Below, piece by piece: positions 8,151 through 17,002 of a DNA stretch of 64,000 bases (the first letter of the stretch is position 1; each line of letters starts with the position of its first letter). Source of the stretch: Duganella phyllosphaerae (GTDB lineage: Bacteria > Pseudomonadota > Gammaproteobacteria > Burkholderiales > Burkholderiaceae_D); assembly GCF_001758785.1 (NCBI RefSeq), contig NZ_LROM01000081.1, positions 19,563 through 83,562 of the forward strand, written 5' to 3'. Below the pieces are notes generated by a model. It was not told where the DNA came from. It did not search any database and saw only the letters and a list, made by a program, of their open reading frames with translations. Made by a program: the position numbers and the translations under genes.

Positions 8151-10139
8151 TTACGGCGCCAGCGCATAGCCGTCGCGGCCCTGGTGCTTGGCCTGGTACA
8201 GCGCGGCGTCGGCGCGGGCCACCAGCGCGGCCGGGGTCAGGTCGTCGCCGTCGAGCAGGGCGATGCCGATGCTGGTGGTCACTTGCCGGGGTGAACCGGC
8301 CACGGTGAACGGCGCGCGGATCGCCGCGACGATCTTGTCAGCCAGCCGGGCCGCTTCGTCGGCCTGGCCCACCTGTTCGAAAATGATCACGAATTCGTCG
8401 CCGGCAATGCGCGCCACGGTGTCGGCAGCGCGCACGTTGGCGCCCAGGCGGGCAGCGAATTCGCACAGTACCTGGTCGCCGGCAGCGTGGCCCAGGCTGT
8501 CGTTGATGGCTTTGAAACGATCGATGTCGAGGTAGGCCAGCGCCAGCGGCACGCGGTTGCGGCGGGCCCGCAGCACGGCTTGCTGCAGTGTTTCCTCGAA
8601 GCACAGCCGATTGGCGATGCCGGTCAGCGGATCGATGCGCGCCAGCTGGGTGAGCTGCGCCTCGAACGCCAGCCGTTCGGTGATGTCGTGCAAAAACGCG
8701 GTGGCATAGTACTCGCCCGCATGGCGGATCGAGCCCAGCGACAATTCCACCGGCACTTCGTGGCCGTCGCGGTGCACGGCACTGATGCGTACCCGGGCGT
8801 TCATCAGGCGGCCCATATTGCCTTCGCCAAACGCGCGCATGCCCGCCTGGTGGGCGCCGCGCATGGCTGGCGGCACGATCAGCTCGGCGATGTCGCGGCC
8901 CAGCACGTCGGCGCGGCGCCAGCCGAAGGTGCGTTCGGCGGCGGCGTTCCAGTTGGTGATGGCGCCGTCGGCCGCGCAGCTGACGAAGGCGTCGGGCGCC
9001 CGTTCGAGGATGCTGCTGATCAAAGCCTCGCTGTCGCGGATGGCCTGTTGCGCCGCCTCGCGTTCGGCCATCAGCTGGTGAAAGGCGCCGCTGAGCTCGC
9101 CGATCTCGTCGGGCCGCGAGCGTTGCAGCACGGCGATCTCGGCGCTGCCGTTGCGAATTTCGCCGATATGCTGGCGCAGCAGGTTCAGTGGCCGTAACAT
9201 GGCGCAGATCGCCAGCCAGGTCATGAAGCCGGCCACTGCCGCGAACACGGCCGCAGCGATCATGCCCTGGTGGCGCATGGCGATCATCGGTGCAAACGCC
9301 TCCGCCACCGGGTAGCGCGCGCCGACGATCCAGTCGGCGCCCTGCAAGCGCTTGTAAGAATAGATGGACAGCGTGCCATCCTTGCCGACCGCTTCGGTCC
9401 AGCCTTCGAAGCCGGCCAGCGCGCGCCGGGTGGCGAGGTTGGGGTTGGCGCGTTCGGTCAGGTTGCCCAGCAGCAGGGAGCGGTCAGGATGCTGGACCAC
9501 CACGCCGTCCTTCGTGAAGATGAAGGAATAGCCGGTTTTTCCCGAGCGTTGTCCGGCCACTTGTTCCAGCATGCTGGAATCGGCCAGGTCGAGGCTGCCG
9601 CCGAGCAGCATGGTGGTGCGGCCATCGGCGTCGGTCACCGGTTGCATGATCACCACCGCAGCCGCCCCGGTCAGAAAACTCTTGAACGGCGGCGAGACGA
9701 CTGCCTTGCCGCCAGCGCGCACCTGGTCCAGGTACGCGCGCAACCGGGCGGGGGCGTCGAGCGTGGCGATGGCGTCGCCCTGGGTGTGCAGCAGGTCGCC
9801 TTGCCGGTTATAGAGGGCCAGGTTGCGGAACTCGCGGCGGGCGATCGGATGCTGCCTGACAAACTCCAGCATACCGGCCGCGCTGGCCCCGGCCGACTGC
9901 GGCACGGCTTCGGCCAGGCTGGCCAGCAGCAGTTTCTTGGCATTGAGCTGGGCGTCAAGCTGGGCGGCCGAGGAGGAGAGCAGGGCAAACTGCTGGTCCC
10001 CGATCACGGCTTTCATGTCGCGCTCGGCCAGCAGCAACGCAACCCAGGTCACGATCATGGTGGCGACCAGCACCAGTAAAATGACCACCAGGGTCATACG
10101 GAACTTCAGGCTCCGTGGAAGTGAGACAGATACGGCCAT
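8151..10139 (-). CDS. Membrane diguanylate cyclase: Cache-HAMP-PAS-GGDEF
   Basis: 662 residues. TM1 (about 15-36), a periplasmic double-Cache-like sensor (about 40-280), TM2 (about 292-312), HAMP, a PAS domain (ISSILERAPDAFVSCAADGAITNWN), then GGDEF (about 500-655). The active-site signature is AGDEF (579-583) rather than GGDEF; such variants can be active but this is not assured. An inhibitory-site RAAD sits exactly 5 residues upstream, suggesting product feedback. The start ATG at 10139 (MAVSVSLPRSLKF) places TM1 close to the N-terminus; an in-frame extension to 10256 is unlikely. It would synthesise c-di-GMP in response to a small periplasmic ligand. Confidence 0.9.
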   Translation of the reverse strand: MAVSVSLPRSLKFRMTLVVILLVLVATMIVTWVALLLAERDMKAVIGDQQFALLSSSAAQLDAQLNAKKLLLASLAEAVPQSAGASAAGMLEFVRQHPIARREFRNLALYNRQGDLLHTQGDAIATLDAPARLRAYLDQVRAGGKAVVSPPFKSFLTGAAAVVIMQPVTDADGRTTMLLGGSLDLADSSMLEQVAGQRSGKTGYSFIFTKDGVVVQHPDRSLLLGNLTERANPNLATRRALAGFEGWTEAVGKDGTLSIYSYKRLQGADWIVGARYPVAEAFAPMIAMRHQGMIAAAVFAAVAGFMTWLAICAMLRPLNLLRQHIGEIRNGSAEIAVLQRSRPDEIGELSGAFHQLMAEREAAQQAIRDSEALISSILERAPDAFVSCAADGAITNWNAAAERTFGWRRADVLGRDIAELIVPPAMRGAHQAGMRAFGEGNMGRLMNARVRISAVHRDGHEVPVELSLGSIRHAGEYYATAFLHDITERLAFEAQLTQLARIDPLTGIANRLCFEETLQQAVLRARRNRVPLALAYLDIDRFKAINDSLGHAAGDQVLCEFAARLGANVRAADTVARIAGDEFVIIFEQVGQADEAARLADKIVAAIRAPFTVAGSPRQVTTSIGIALLDGDDLTPAALVARADAALYQAKHQGRDGYALAP

Positions 10140-10295
10140 GGTGCGCTTTTTATGGGGGGCTGTTGCCAGTATTGCATAGCAGACAGACTTAGACCAGTAA
10201 GTGTTGATGTACTGTGGCAATACGGTTCGCAGTCGTGCGACTTCCGCGCTCAGCATTCATTAGGATAAGCCATGTAATTGTTTAAGGAGTACGAC

Positions 10296-10514
10296 ATGCC
10301 CAGAGGTGCCAACCCCAAGCGCGAGCGCGAATTCAAGGAACTGCAGCAGAAATTCAAGCAGGAAGGCCGCTATCCGGGCCGCGAGGAAGAAGTCGCCGCG
10401 CGCATCGTCAACCAGCAGCGCGCGGACGCCGGTGAAACCCGGGAGCCGCAGGGCGGCCGCACCGGTACCGGCTATCGGCGCAGAAATACAGTGAGACGCG
10501 CCAAAGCCTCGTGA
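10296..10514 (+). CDS. Small basic hypothetical protein
   Basis: 72 residues, rich in Arg, Lys and Glu. It resembles small proteins often labelled 'plasmid stabilization' in proteobacteria: PKREREFKELQQKFKQEGR followed by EEEVAARIVNQQRADAGE, i.e. a helix with the pattern R-x-x-E-(V/I)-AAR-x-VN. The true function is unknown. The start at 10296 has AAGGAG 6 bases upstream. It is followed at once by a strong terminator and appears monocistronic. Confidence 0.75.
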   Translation: MPRGANPKREREFKELQQKFKQEGRYPGREEEVAARIVNQQRADAGETREPQGGRTGTGYRRRNTVRRAKAS

Positions 10515-10556
10515 TAAAAAAATAGCCGGTTCCCTGTGGAGTCCGGCTATTTTTTT
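10515..10556. terminator. Bidirectional rho-independent terminator
   Basis: AAATAGCCGG and CCGGCTATTT form a hairpin with a 13-base loop, flanked by A-run and T-run. It ends the small basic gene on the plus strand and is symmetrical enough to work in both directions. Confidence 0.85.
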
Positions 10557-10594
10557 GCTAGTATCGTGCCCCCACGATATTTCTCAAAGTACCA

Positions 10595-11380
10595 ATGAAT
10601 TTGATTCAGCGTTCGGCCGCCGCCGTGTTCATTGCCGGTGGCCTGCTGGCCGCCGGCCTGGCCGCTGCCAGCCAGTGCCCCGCCCACTATGTCGATGGCC
10701 GCGCGCCCGACATTCTCAACCCCAAGATGGAAGCCGCCACCACCGAGCTTTGCTACGGCGTGTTCGGCGTCATGCATTCCGGCGTCACCCGCACCCCGTT
10801 GTGGTCGGCAGAACATTTGACCGTCGATAACCTGGCCGACGCCAAGGACTTGTCACGCGAGAATTCTTTTCACGCTGAACAGCGGTTGCCGGCCAATGGC
10901 CGGGCCGAGCTGGCCGACTATGCACGCAGCGGCTACGACCGTGGCCACATGGCGCCCAACGCCGACATGCCCGACCGCGCCACCCAGCGCGAAAGCTTTA
11001 CGCTGGCGAACATGGTGCCGCAGGACAGCGAGATCAACCGCCACCTGTGGGCCGGTATCGAAGGCGTGGTGCGCGGCATGGCGAAAAAAGAAGGCAATCT
11101 GTACGTGCTGACCGGGCCGGCCTTTATCGGCGGCAACTTGCAAAAAGTCGGCAGGGTGCTGGTGCCCACCCACTTGTACAAGCTGGTGTACAGCCCGCGC
11201 CAGCGTGCCGGCGGCGCGTACTTTGTCGAGAACAAGGCCGGCGCCACCTACGAGACCCTGACCGTGGCGCAACTGGAAAGCCGCGTTGGCATCAATCTGC
11301 TACCGTCGCTGACGCCGCGTGAAAAACAAGTCATGCTGCGCCTGCCCAATGTGCGTCAACGCAAGGAACGGAATAAATAA
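10595..11380 (+). CDS. Secreted DNA/RNA non-specific endonuclease (NucA/Serratia nuclease family)
   Basis: 261 residues with a signal peptide (AAAVFIAGGLLAAGLAAAS). The beta-beta-alpha metal nuclease core has the DRGHMAPNAD signature with general-base H118 and, 30 residues later, the metal-ligand N148 in INRHLW, the same H/N spacing as in Serratia nuclease. It would degrade nucleic acids in the periplasm or outside the cell. Its TAA overlaps the next gene's ATG by one base, so the small downstream protein is translationally coupled. Confidence 0.93.
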   Translation: MNLIQRSAAAVFIAGGLLAAGLAAASQCPAHYVDGRAPDILNPKMEAATTELCYGVFGVMHSGVTRTPLWSAEHLTVDNLADAKDLSRENSFHAEQRLPANGRAELADYARSGYDRGHMAPNADMPDRATQRESFTLANMVPQDSEINRHLWAGIEGVVRGMAKKEGNLYVLTGPAFIGGNLQKVGRVLVPTHLYKLVYSPRQRAGGAYFVENKAGATYETLTVAQLESRVGINLLPSLTPREKQVMLRLPNVRQRKERNK

Positions 11381-11628
11381 TGAACTTCATCCCGTATGCC
11401 AACGAAGCCGATGTGCTCACCATCGGCGGCCTCACCATCGAGAACCGGCTCGACCGCATTACCGTCAGCGGCGACATCGACCTGACCGCCGACCAGGCGG
11501 GGCTGGCCCATGCCCGCGCGTTGCACCGGCTGCTGGGCGACGTGGTCAAGCAACTGGAGGCGCACAAAGATCTGCCGCAGCAGTTGCCGCCGCCGGCCGT
11601 GGAGACGGTGGACAACCCGTTCGCTTAA
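11380..11628 (+). CDS. Conserved-looking hypothetical protein coupled to nuclease
   Basis: 82 residues, acidic, no signal peptide and no membrane segment. The central part DVLTIGGLTIENRLDRITVSGDIDLTADQAGL is followed by a helical stretch and a Pro-rich tail. It starts inside the nuclease stop (TAATG) and ends overlapping the convergent diguanylate cyclase by 4 bases. I do not recognise a family. Coupling to the nuclease might hint at a cytoplasmic partner, but without an export signal an immunity role is only a guess. Confidence 0.7.
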   Translation: MNFIPYANEADVLTIGGLTIENRLDRITVSGDIDLTADQAGLAHARALHRLLGDVVKQLEAHKDLPQQLPPPAVETVDNPFA

Positions 11629-12608
11629 GCCTTCCCGGGCAGGTCGGTATTGGGCAGGCTGATGCGGTTGCGGCCCATGTGCTTGGCGCGGTACAGCGCC
11701 GAGTCGGCCGTCGCCACCAGCTGGCTGGGCTCGGTGTCGTGCGAGGGCAGGGCGGTGGCGGCGCCAATGCTCACCGTGACCACGTGCGGCTGGCTGCCCA
11801 GGTTGGGCAGGTGCAGTTGTTCGACCCGGCAGCGGATCCGTTCGGCGACGATGGCCGCGCCTTTCAATGACTGGTTGGGCAGTATCACCGCGAACTCTTC
11901 ACCGCCATAGCGCGCCACCAGGTCGTTGGTGCGCATCTCGTTGGCCACGGCCGTGGCGATCCGTTGCAGGCACTCGTCGCCGCCGAGGTGGCCGTAGGCG
12001 TCGTTGTATTGCTTGAAATTGTCCACGTCGACCATCAGCAGCGACAGCGGCTGCTGCTGGCGCAGCGCGCGTTGCCACTCGGCGTGCAGGGTGTCGTCGA
12101 AGCAGCGGCGGTTGGCCAGGCCGGTCAGGCCGTCGCGCGTGGCCAGCTGTTCGAGCGCGATCTGGGCGCGCTTTTCGTCGGTGACGTCGCGCAGGGTTTC
12201 CACCACCGCCAGCAACTTGCCGCTGGCGTCTCGGATGGGGCTGGCGTCGGCGGCCAGGAAGCAGCGCCGTCCCACGCGCGGCATCTCGCACCAGTTTTGC
12301 GACTCCAGGCTGGCGTCGGCATCGACCGGCCGGCGGCTGCCTTCGATCACCAGGTCGGCCAGGGTGGGCCGGCGCTCTTCGTAAAACGCTTGCCAGTGGT
12401 TGTCGGTGCCCAGTACTTCGCGCGCCAGCACGCCGGTCAGGCGTTCGCAGGCGGCGTTCCAGAGGATGACCTTGCCGTCGATATCGATCACGAAGGTGGG
12501 GATCACCAGCGATTGCAGCATATTGAGTGCGAAACCGTGCTGCTCTTTTGCGTGGGGGAATTCGGTGGTGTGCAATATCGGTTGAAAAGTCGGGTGCGGT
12601 CGGTTCAT
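11625..12608 (-). CDS. Soluble diguanylate cyclase with PAS domain
   Basis: 327 residues. A PAS domain (about 25-145: LQSLVIPTFVIDIDGKVILWN) ending in the DVTDEKRAQ linker, then a full GGDEF domain (about 150-320) with active site GGEEF at 235-239 and an inhibitory RTND at 226-229. No membrane segments. The start ATG at 12608 has AAAGG 5 bases upstream; an alternative ATG at 12641, 2 bases after the kinase stop, would couple it tightly to the NarX-like kinase. It probably forms an operon with that kinase and makes c-di-GMP. Confidence 0.92.
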   Translation of the reverse strand: MNRPHPTFQPILHTTEFPHAKEQHGFALNMLQSLVIPTFVIDIDGKVILWNAACERLTGVLAREVLGTDNHWQAFYEERRPTLADLVIEGSRRPVDADASLESQNWCEMPRVGRRCFLAADASPIRDASGKLLAVVETLRDVTDEKRAQIALEQLATRDGLTGLANRRCFDDTLHAEWQRALRQQQPLSLLMVDVDNFKQYNDAYGHLGGDECLQRIATAVANEMRTNDLVARYGGEEFAVILPNQSLKGAAIVAERIRCRVEQLHLPNLGSQPHVVTVSIGAATALPSHDTEPSQLVATADSALYRAKHMGRNRISLPNTDLPGKA

Positions 12609-12643
12609 GACGGCCTTTGCTGGTAGGCGGGTGGTGGGCATCT

Positions 12644-13498
12644 TCAGTGCAAGGTGGTGAGCGGGAGCGACATGGTCAGCGCCGTGCCCTGGCCGGGCGC
12701 GCTGGCCACATCGAAGCGGCCACCGGCTTCGGCAACCCGCTCGGCGATGCCGCGCAAGCCGGTGCTGGCGCCGGTCCGATCGGTGGGCTGTGGCGACTGC
12801 TGGCAGCCAACGCCGTTGTCTTGCACGGTCAGGTCGAGGCGACCGGCGGCGCGGGCGATCGCCACCGAGACCTGGGTGGCATGGGCGTGGCGGGCGATGT
12901 TGCTGAGCGACTCTTGCAAGATGCGGTACACCATCTTGTCCACGCCGGCGTCGCGGCAGTCTTGGGCAGCCGTGAACGCGTCCGGGCGGGCGTCGAGCTG
13001 GCACGGTATGCCGGACAGGCGCGAAAACTGCGCCAGTTGACCGTTGACCGCCGCCTCCAGGCCGTTTTCCAGGGCCTCGGGCTGCAGGTCGCGTACCACG
13101 CAGCGCATGGCGCGCAAGGTGTGCTGGACATGGCCGTCGATCCGGTCCACTATTTCTCCGAGGGCCGGCTGGCTGGCGCCCAGTGCGCGCAGTTCCAGGC
13201 CCAGGGTCAGCAGGTGCTGGCCCAGGTCGTCATGCAGGTCGCGGGCGATGCGGCGCCGTTCGGCGTCGCGCAGCGATTGCTGGCTGGCGCTCAGGTGGCA
13301 TACCTGGCGCCGGGTGTCGGCCAGCGCCTGTTCGGCCTGCTCGCGCGTGGCGCGTTCGCGACCCAGCCGCGCTTGCAGGCGATGCAGTGCCATGTACTGG
13401 TGCCGCTGGCGCCAGTACATGAACAGGCTCAGCCCGGCCAGCAGGCACAGGCCGGCAACGAGGAGTTCTGTTTCGAACAGCAATGCTGCGGTTTCCAT
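12644..13498 (-). CDS. NarX-type sensor histidine kinase (HisKA_3)
   Basis: 284 residues. One N-terminal TM helix (about 9-29), a coiled-coil (about 38-80), HisKA_3 with acceptor H89 in RRRIARDLHDDLGQHL, then HATPase_c (N-box LQESLSNIARHAHA; DNGVGC; TGLRGIAERV). There is no periplasmic sensor, so it may sense in the membrane or through partners. The start ATG at 13498 follows AAGGAGA. No cognate NarL-type regulator is adjacent; the neighbouring downstream gene is a diguanylate cyclase. Confidence 0.9.
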   Translation of the reverse strand: METAALLFETELLVAGLCLLAGLSLFMYWRQRHQYMALHRLQARLGRERATREQAEQALADTRRQVCHLSASQQSLRDAERRRIARDLHDDLGQHLLTLGLELRALGASQPALGEIVDRIDGHVQHTLRAMRCVVRDLQPEALENGLEAAVNGQLAQFSRLSGIPCQLDARPDAFTAAQDCRDAGVDKMVYRILQESLSNIARHAHATQVSVAIARAAGRLDLTVQDNGVGCQQSPQPTDRTGASTGLRGIAERVAEAGGRFDVASAPGQGTALTMSLPLTTLH

Positions 13499-13644
13499 GC
13501 TCGGGGTCTCCTTCAAAATGTTGTTCAGGTGATAAATTGCTTGCACAAAAGCAGGACGCGTTGGAACGAAAATAACGTGCTTGTCTAAATGCATGTTTGT
13601 GTTAGGTCAACTTATGCTGCAATGCACGAAAAATGGGACAGGTC

Positions 13645-13673
13645 CGGACAGGTGCCGACGGGTGCGATATAAT
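13645..13673 (+). promoter_or_regulatory. Predicted sigma-70 promoter for queE operon
   Basis: CGGACA (13645-13650), a 17-base spacer, and a perfect TATAAT (13668-13673). It lies 26 bases upstream of the queE GTG start. The -35 box matches 4 of 6 consensus bases. Confidence 0.65.
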
Positions 13674-13699
13674 CGAGGGTTGTCCAATCAGGAACTATC

Positions 13700-14334
13700 G
13701 TGACTTACAGCATCAAAGAAATTTTCTACACCTTGCAGGGCGAGGGCGCGCATGCCGGGCGGCCGGCGGTGTTTTGCCGCTTTTCCGGGTGTAACCTGTG
13801 GACCGGGCGTGAGTCCGATCGCGCCAGCGCCGTCTGCCAGTTTTGCGATACCGACTTCGTCGGCACCGACGGCGAGGGCGGCGGCAAGTTCAAGTCGCCG
13901 CAGGAGCTCGCCGCCACCATCAACGCGCTATGGCCAGCCAGCCATGCTGCCAGCAAATACGTGGTGTTTACCGGCGGCGAGCCGCTGCTGCAGCTCGACG
14001 CGGCGCTGATCGACGCCATGCACGACCAGGGCTTTACGATTGCCATCGAAACCAACGGCACCTTGCCGGTCCCCGACGGCGTGGACTGGATTTGCGTCAG
14101 CCCCAAGATGGGCTCTACCCTGGTGGTGGCCAAGGGCAGCGAGCTGAAGGTGGTGATTCCGCAAACCGGCCAGGACCTGGCTGCGTACGAACACCTCGAT
14201 TTCGAGCATTTCTACGTGCAGGCGATGGATGGCCCGCTGGCCGCCTTCAACACCACGCTGGCCATCGAGACCTGCAAGCGCAACCCGAAATGGAAGCTGA
14301 GCTTGCAAACCCATAAACTTTTACAGATACCATA

Positions 14335-14335
<1 letters not shown>
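13700..14335 (+). CDS. queE: 7-carboxy-7-deazaguanine synthase (radical SAM)
   Basis: 211 residues. It converts CPH4 to CDG in the queuosine/preQ0 pathway. The iron-sulfur ligand pattern is C31-X14-C46-X2-C49, an expanded loop in place of CX3CX2C, known from some betaproteobacterial QueE proteins. Other family motifs: FYTLQGEGAHAGRPAVFCRFSGCNLW, FTGGEPLLQLD, IAIETNGTLPVP. The start codon is GTG at 13700 with CAGGA upstream. Its TAA overlaps the queD ATG by one base, so queE-queD-tadA form an operon. Confidence 0.96.
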
Positions 14336-15274
<939 letters not shown>

Positions 15275-15375
15275 GCTGCCTTGCCCGGCAAGCGGCTGCT
15301 TGGTAAGATGGCGGCGGATACTTCCCGCCGGCCGCGCCCTGCGGCGGCGGCCATCCCGTCACCATCCGAGGCATC

Positions 15376-16296
15376 TTGAAACAATCACCGACAGGCATCG
15401 CCATTGTTGCGCCGGGCGGCTTTGCGCCCGACCTCGACGCCCTGAACGCCGGCATCGCCCGCCTGGAACAGCAGGGCTTTATTGTCCACAATTACTACGA
15501 TCACGACGCGCGCCACCAGCGCTTCGGCGGCACCGACGCGGCGCGCGTGGCGCAACTGCACGCCGCTGCCGCCGACCCGGCGGTGCAGGTGGTGATGGCC
15601 TTGCGCGGCTCCTACGGGATGACCCGGCTGCTGCCGCATATCGATTATCAGCTGCTGGCCGACAGCGGCAAGCTGTTCGTCGGCTACAGCGATTTCACCG
15701 CGTTCCAGATGGCTTTGATGCAGGCCACCGGCCGCATCAGCTTTGCCGGCCCGCTGTTCTGCGCCGACTTCACTCCTGCCGAGCTGGACGACTACACCAT
15801 CGGCCAGTTCTTCGACTGCCTGCGCGGCCCGCAGCACCAGGTGCTGGGCGCGGTGGCCGACGGTGGGCCAGATAATCCAGAACTCGAGGTGGCGGGGCCG
15901 CTGTGGGGCGGCAACCTGGCGATGCTGGTCAGCTTGCTGGGTACGCCGTATTTCCCGACCATAGCCGACGGCATCCTGTACCTGGAAGACGTCGGCGAGC
16001 ACCCGTACCGGGTGGAACGGATGCTGCTGCAACTGCTGTACGCCGGCGTGCTCGACCGCCAGCGCGCCGTGGTGTTCGGCGAATTTACCGGCTACAAGCT
16101 GGGCAACTTCGAGAACGGCTACGACTTCGCGGCCATGCTGGCGTACTTGCGCGCCACGCTGCCGCTGCCGGTGCTGACCGGGCTGCCGCTGGGCCATGTA
16201 CGGCGCCACGCCACGCTGCCGTTCGGCGGCATGGCGCGCCTGGCCTCGACCGCGCGCGCCTTTACGCTGACCATCGACGGCTATCCCACCCTGTAA
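15376..16296 (+). CDS. ldcA: L,D-carboxypeptidase (peptidase S66)
   Basis: 306 residues, typical for LdcA. It trims the terminal D-Ala from murein tetrapeptide in the cytoplasm during cell-wall recycling. The nucleophile S105 is in FVGYSDFTAF; the substrate-loop MALRGSYGM and the C-terminal LEDVGEHPYRVERML region with the acidic residue of the Ser-His-Glu triad are present. The start codon is TTG at 15376, supported by CCGAGG upstream and by the normal N-terminus KQSPTGIAIVAPGG. It follows tadA after 101 bases. Confidence 0.93.
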   Translation: MKQSPTGIAIVAPGGFAPDLDALNAGIARLEQQGFIVHNYYDHDARHQRFGGTDAARVAQLHAAAADPAVQVVMALRGSYGMTRLLPHIDYQLLADSGKLFVGYSDFTAFQMALMQATGRISFAGPLFCADFTPAELDDYTIGQFFDCLRGPQHQVLGAVADGGPDNPELEVAGPLWGGNLAMLVSLLGTPYFPTIADGILYLEDVGEHPYRVERMLLQLLYAGVLDRQRAVVFGEFTGYKLGNFENGYDFAAMLAYLRATLPLPVLTGLPLGHVRRHATLPFGGMARLASTARAFTLTIDGYPTL

Positions 16297-16860
16297 TTAC
16301 TCCAGGCGGCGCACGCGCGGCGCCTGGTTCACGCCTTCCACTTCCAGAAAATACGTGCCGAAGAAGTTGCGCTTGATGGCGACCTTGGGCGTCTCCCTGC
16401 TGTAGAGCGAGGCCGAACTGTCGTCCACCACGCGCCAGGCCTGGCCGTTGGCCAGGCGGAACGTCGTGGTCGGGCTCCAGCCGCTGAAGGTACCGACCAG
16501 CGTGCTTTCCACGCCATCCTGTTGGTCGGACTTGCGCAGCTGGCCCGCGGTGAGGCCGAACGTGGCATCCTGTGTGCGCGTGGCAGACGCCGTTGGTGGC
16601 GTGGCTGGCGTGGCTGGCATGGTTGCCATGGCCGCCTCCGGGCCGGGGTTCCTGCCAGTCGCTGGCGCCGATGCTGTTACCGCCGCTGCTGTTGCGGCCG
16701 GACCGCCTGCTGCGGCTGCACCGACCGGAATGGCGTCGTAGCAGGCCAGCTTGGCGCTGGCGGCGGCCAGTGCCCGGCAACGCAGCAGATCGGCGTCGGC
16801 GGCCATGGCGTGGGTGGCGATGGACGCGAATACGGCAGACAGGGCAAACAGGGCTTTCAT
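16297..16860 (-). CDS. Periplasmic hypothetical protein with CYD motif
   Basis: 187 residues. Signal peptide (ALFALSAVFASIATHAMAA), then LLRCRALAAASAKLACYD, a disulfide-type motif (two Cys) seen in several periplasmic proteins of Gram-negatives. A long Ala/Pro/Thr-rich linker (about 47-97) leads to a small beta-rich C-terminal domain (about 115-187: STLVGTFSGWSPTTTFRLANGQAWRV) resembling an OB/SH3-like fold. Function unknown. The gene abuts the ldcA stop and is convergent with it. Confidence 0.75.
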   Translation of the reverse strand: MKALFALSAVFASIATHAMAADADLLRCRALAAASAKLACYDAIPVGAAAAGGPAATAAAVTASAPATGRNPGPEAAMATMPATPATPPTASATRTQDATFGLTAGQLRKSDQQDGVESTLVGTFSGWSPTTTFRLANGQAWRVVDDSSASLYSRETPKVAIKRNFFGTYFLEVEGVNQAPRVRRLE

Positions 16861-16907
16861 GGGGCGCTTTCCAGGTTGAGTTGGCTGATTATATCGGTTC
16901 TCGCAGG

Positions 16908-16943
16908 AAAAAAAACAGCCCGGAGCGCTTGCGCGGCCGGGCC
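16908..16943 (-). terminator. Rho-independent terminator of TonB-receptor gene
   Basis: Read on the minus strand, GCCCGG...CCGGGC forms a hairpin (16918-16942) followed by a U-run (complement of the A-run at 16908-16915). It lies about 60 bases past the receptor stop at 17003. Confidence 0.75.
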
Positions 16944-17002
16944 AAAAGACATGGAGGATGTTGCCACCCTCCGTGGAGTTGCACGTGAATTGTTTGCGTA
17001 AC

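Noticed and set aside
13599..13699. Possible preQ1 riboswitch before queE
   Set aside because: The conserved aptamer loops were not found; the region instead shows a sigma-70 type promoter directly before the gene.
16951..16973. Second small hairpin (GGAGG...CCTCC) after the TonB receptor
   Set aside because: Short stem without a U-run; the stronger hairpin at 16908-16943 explains termination.
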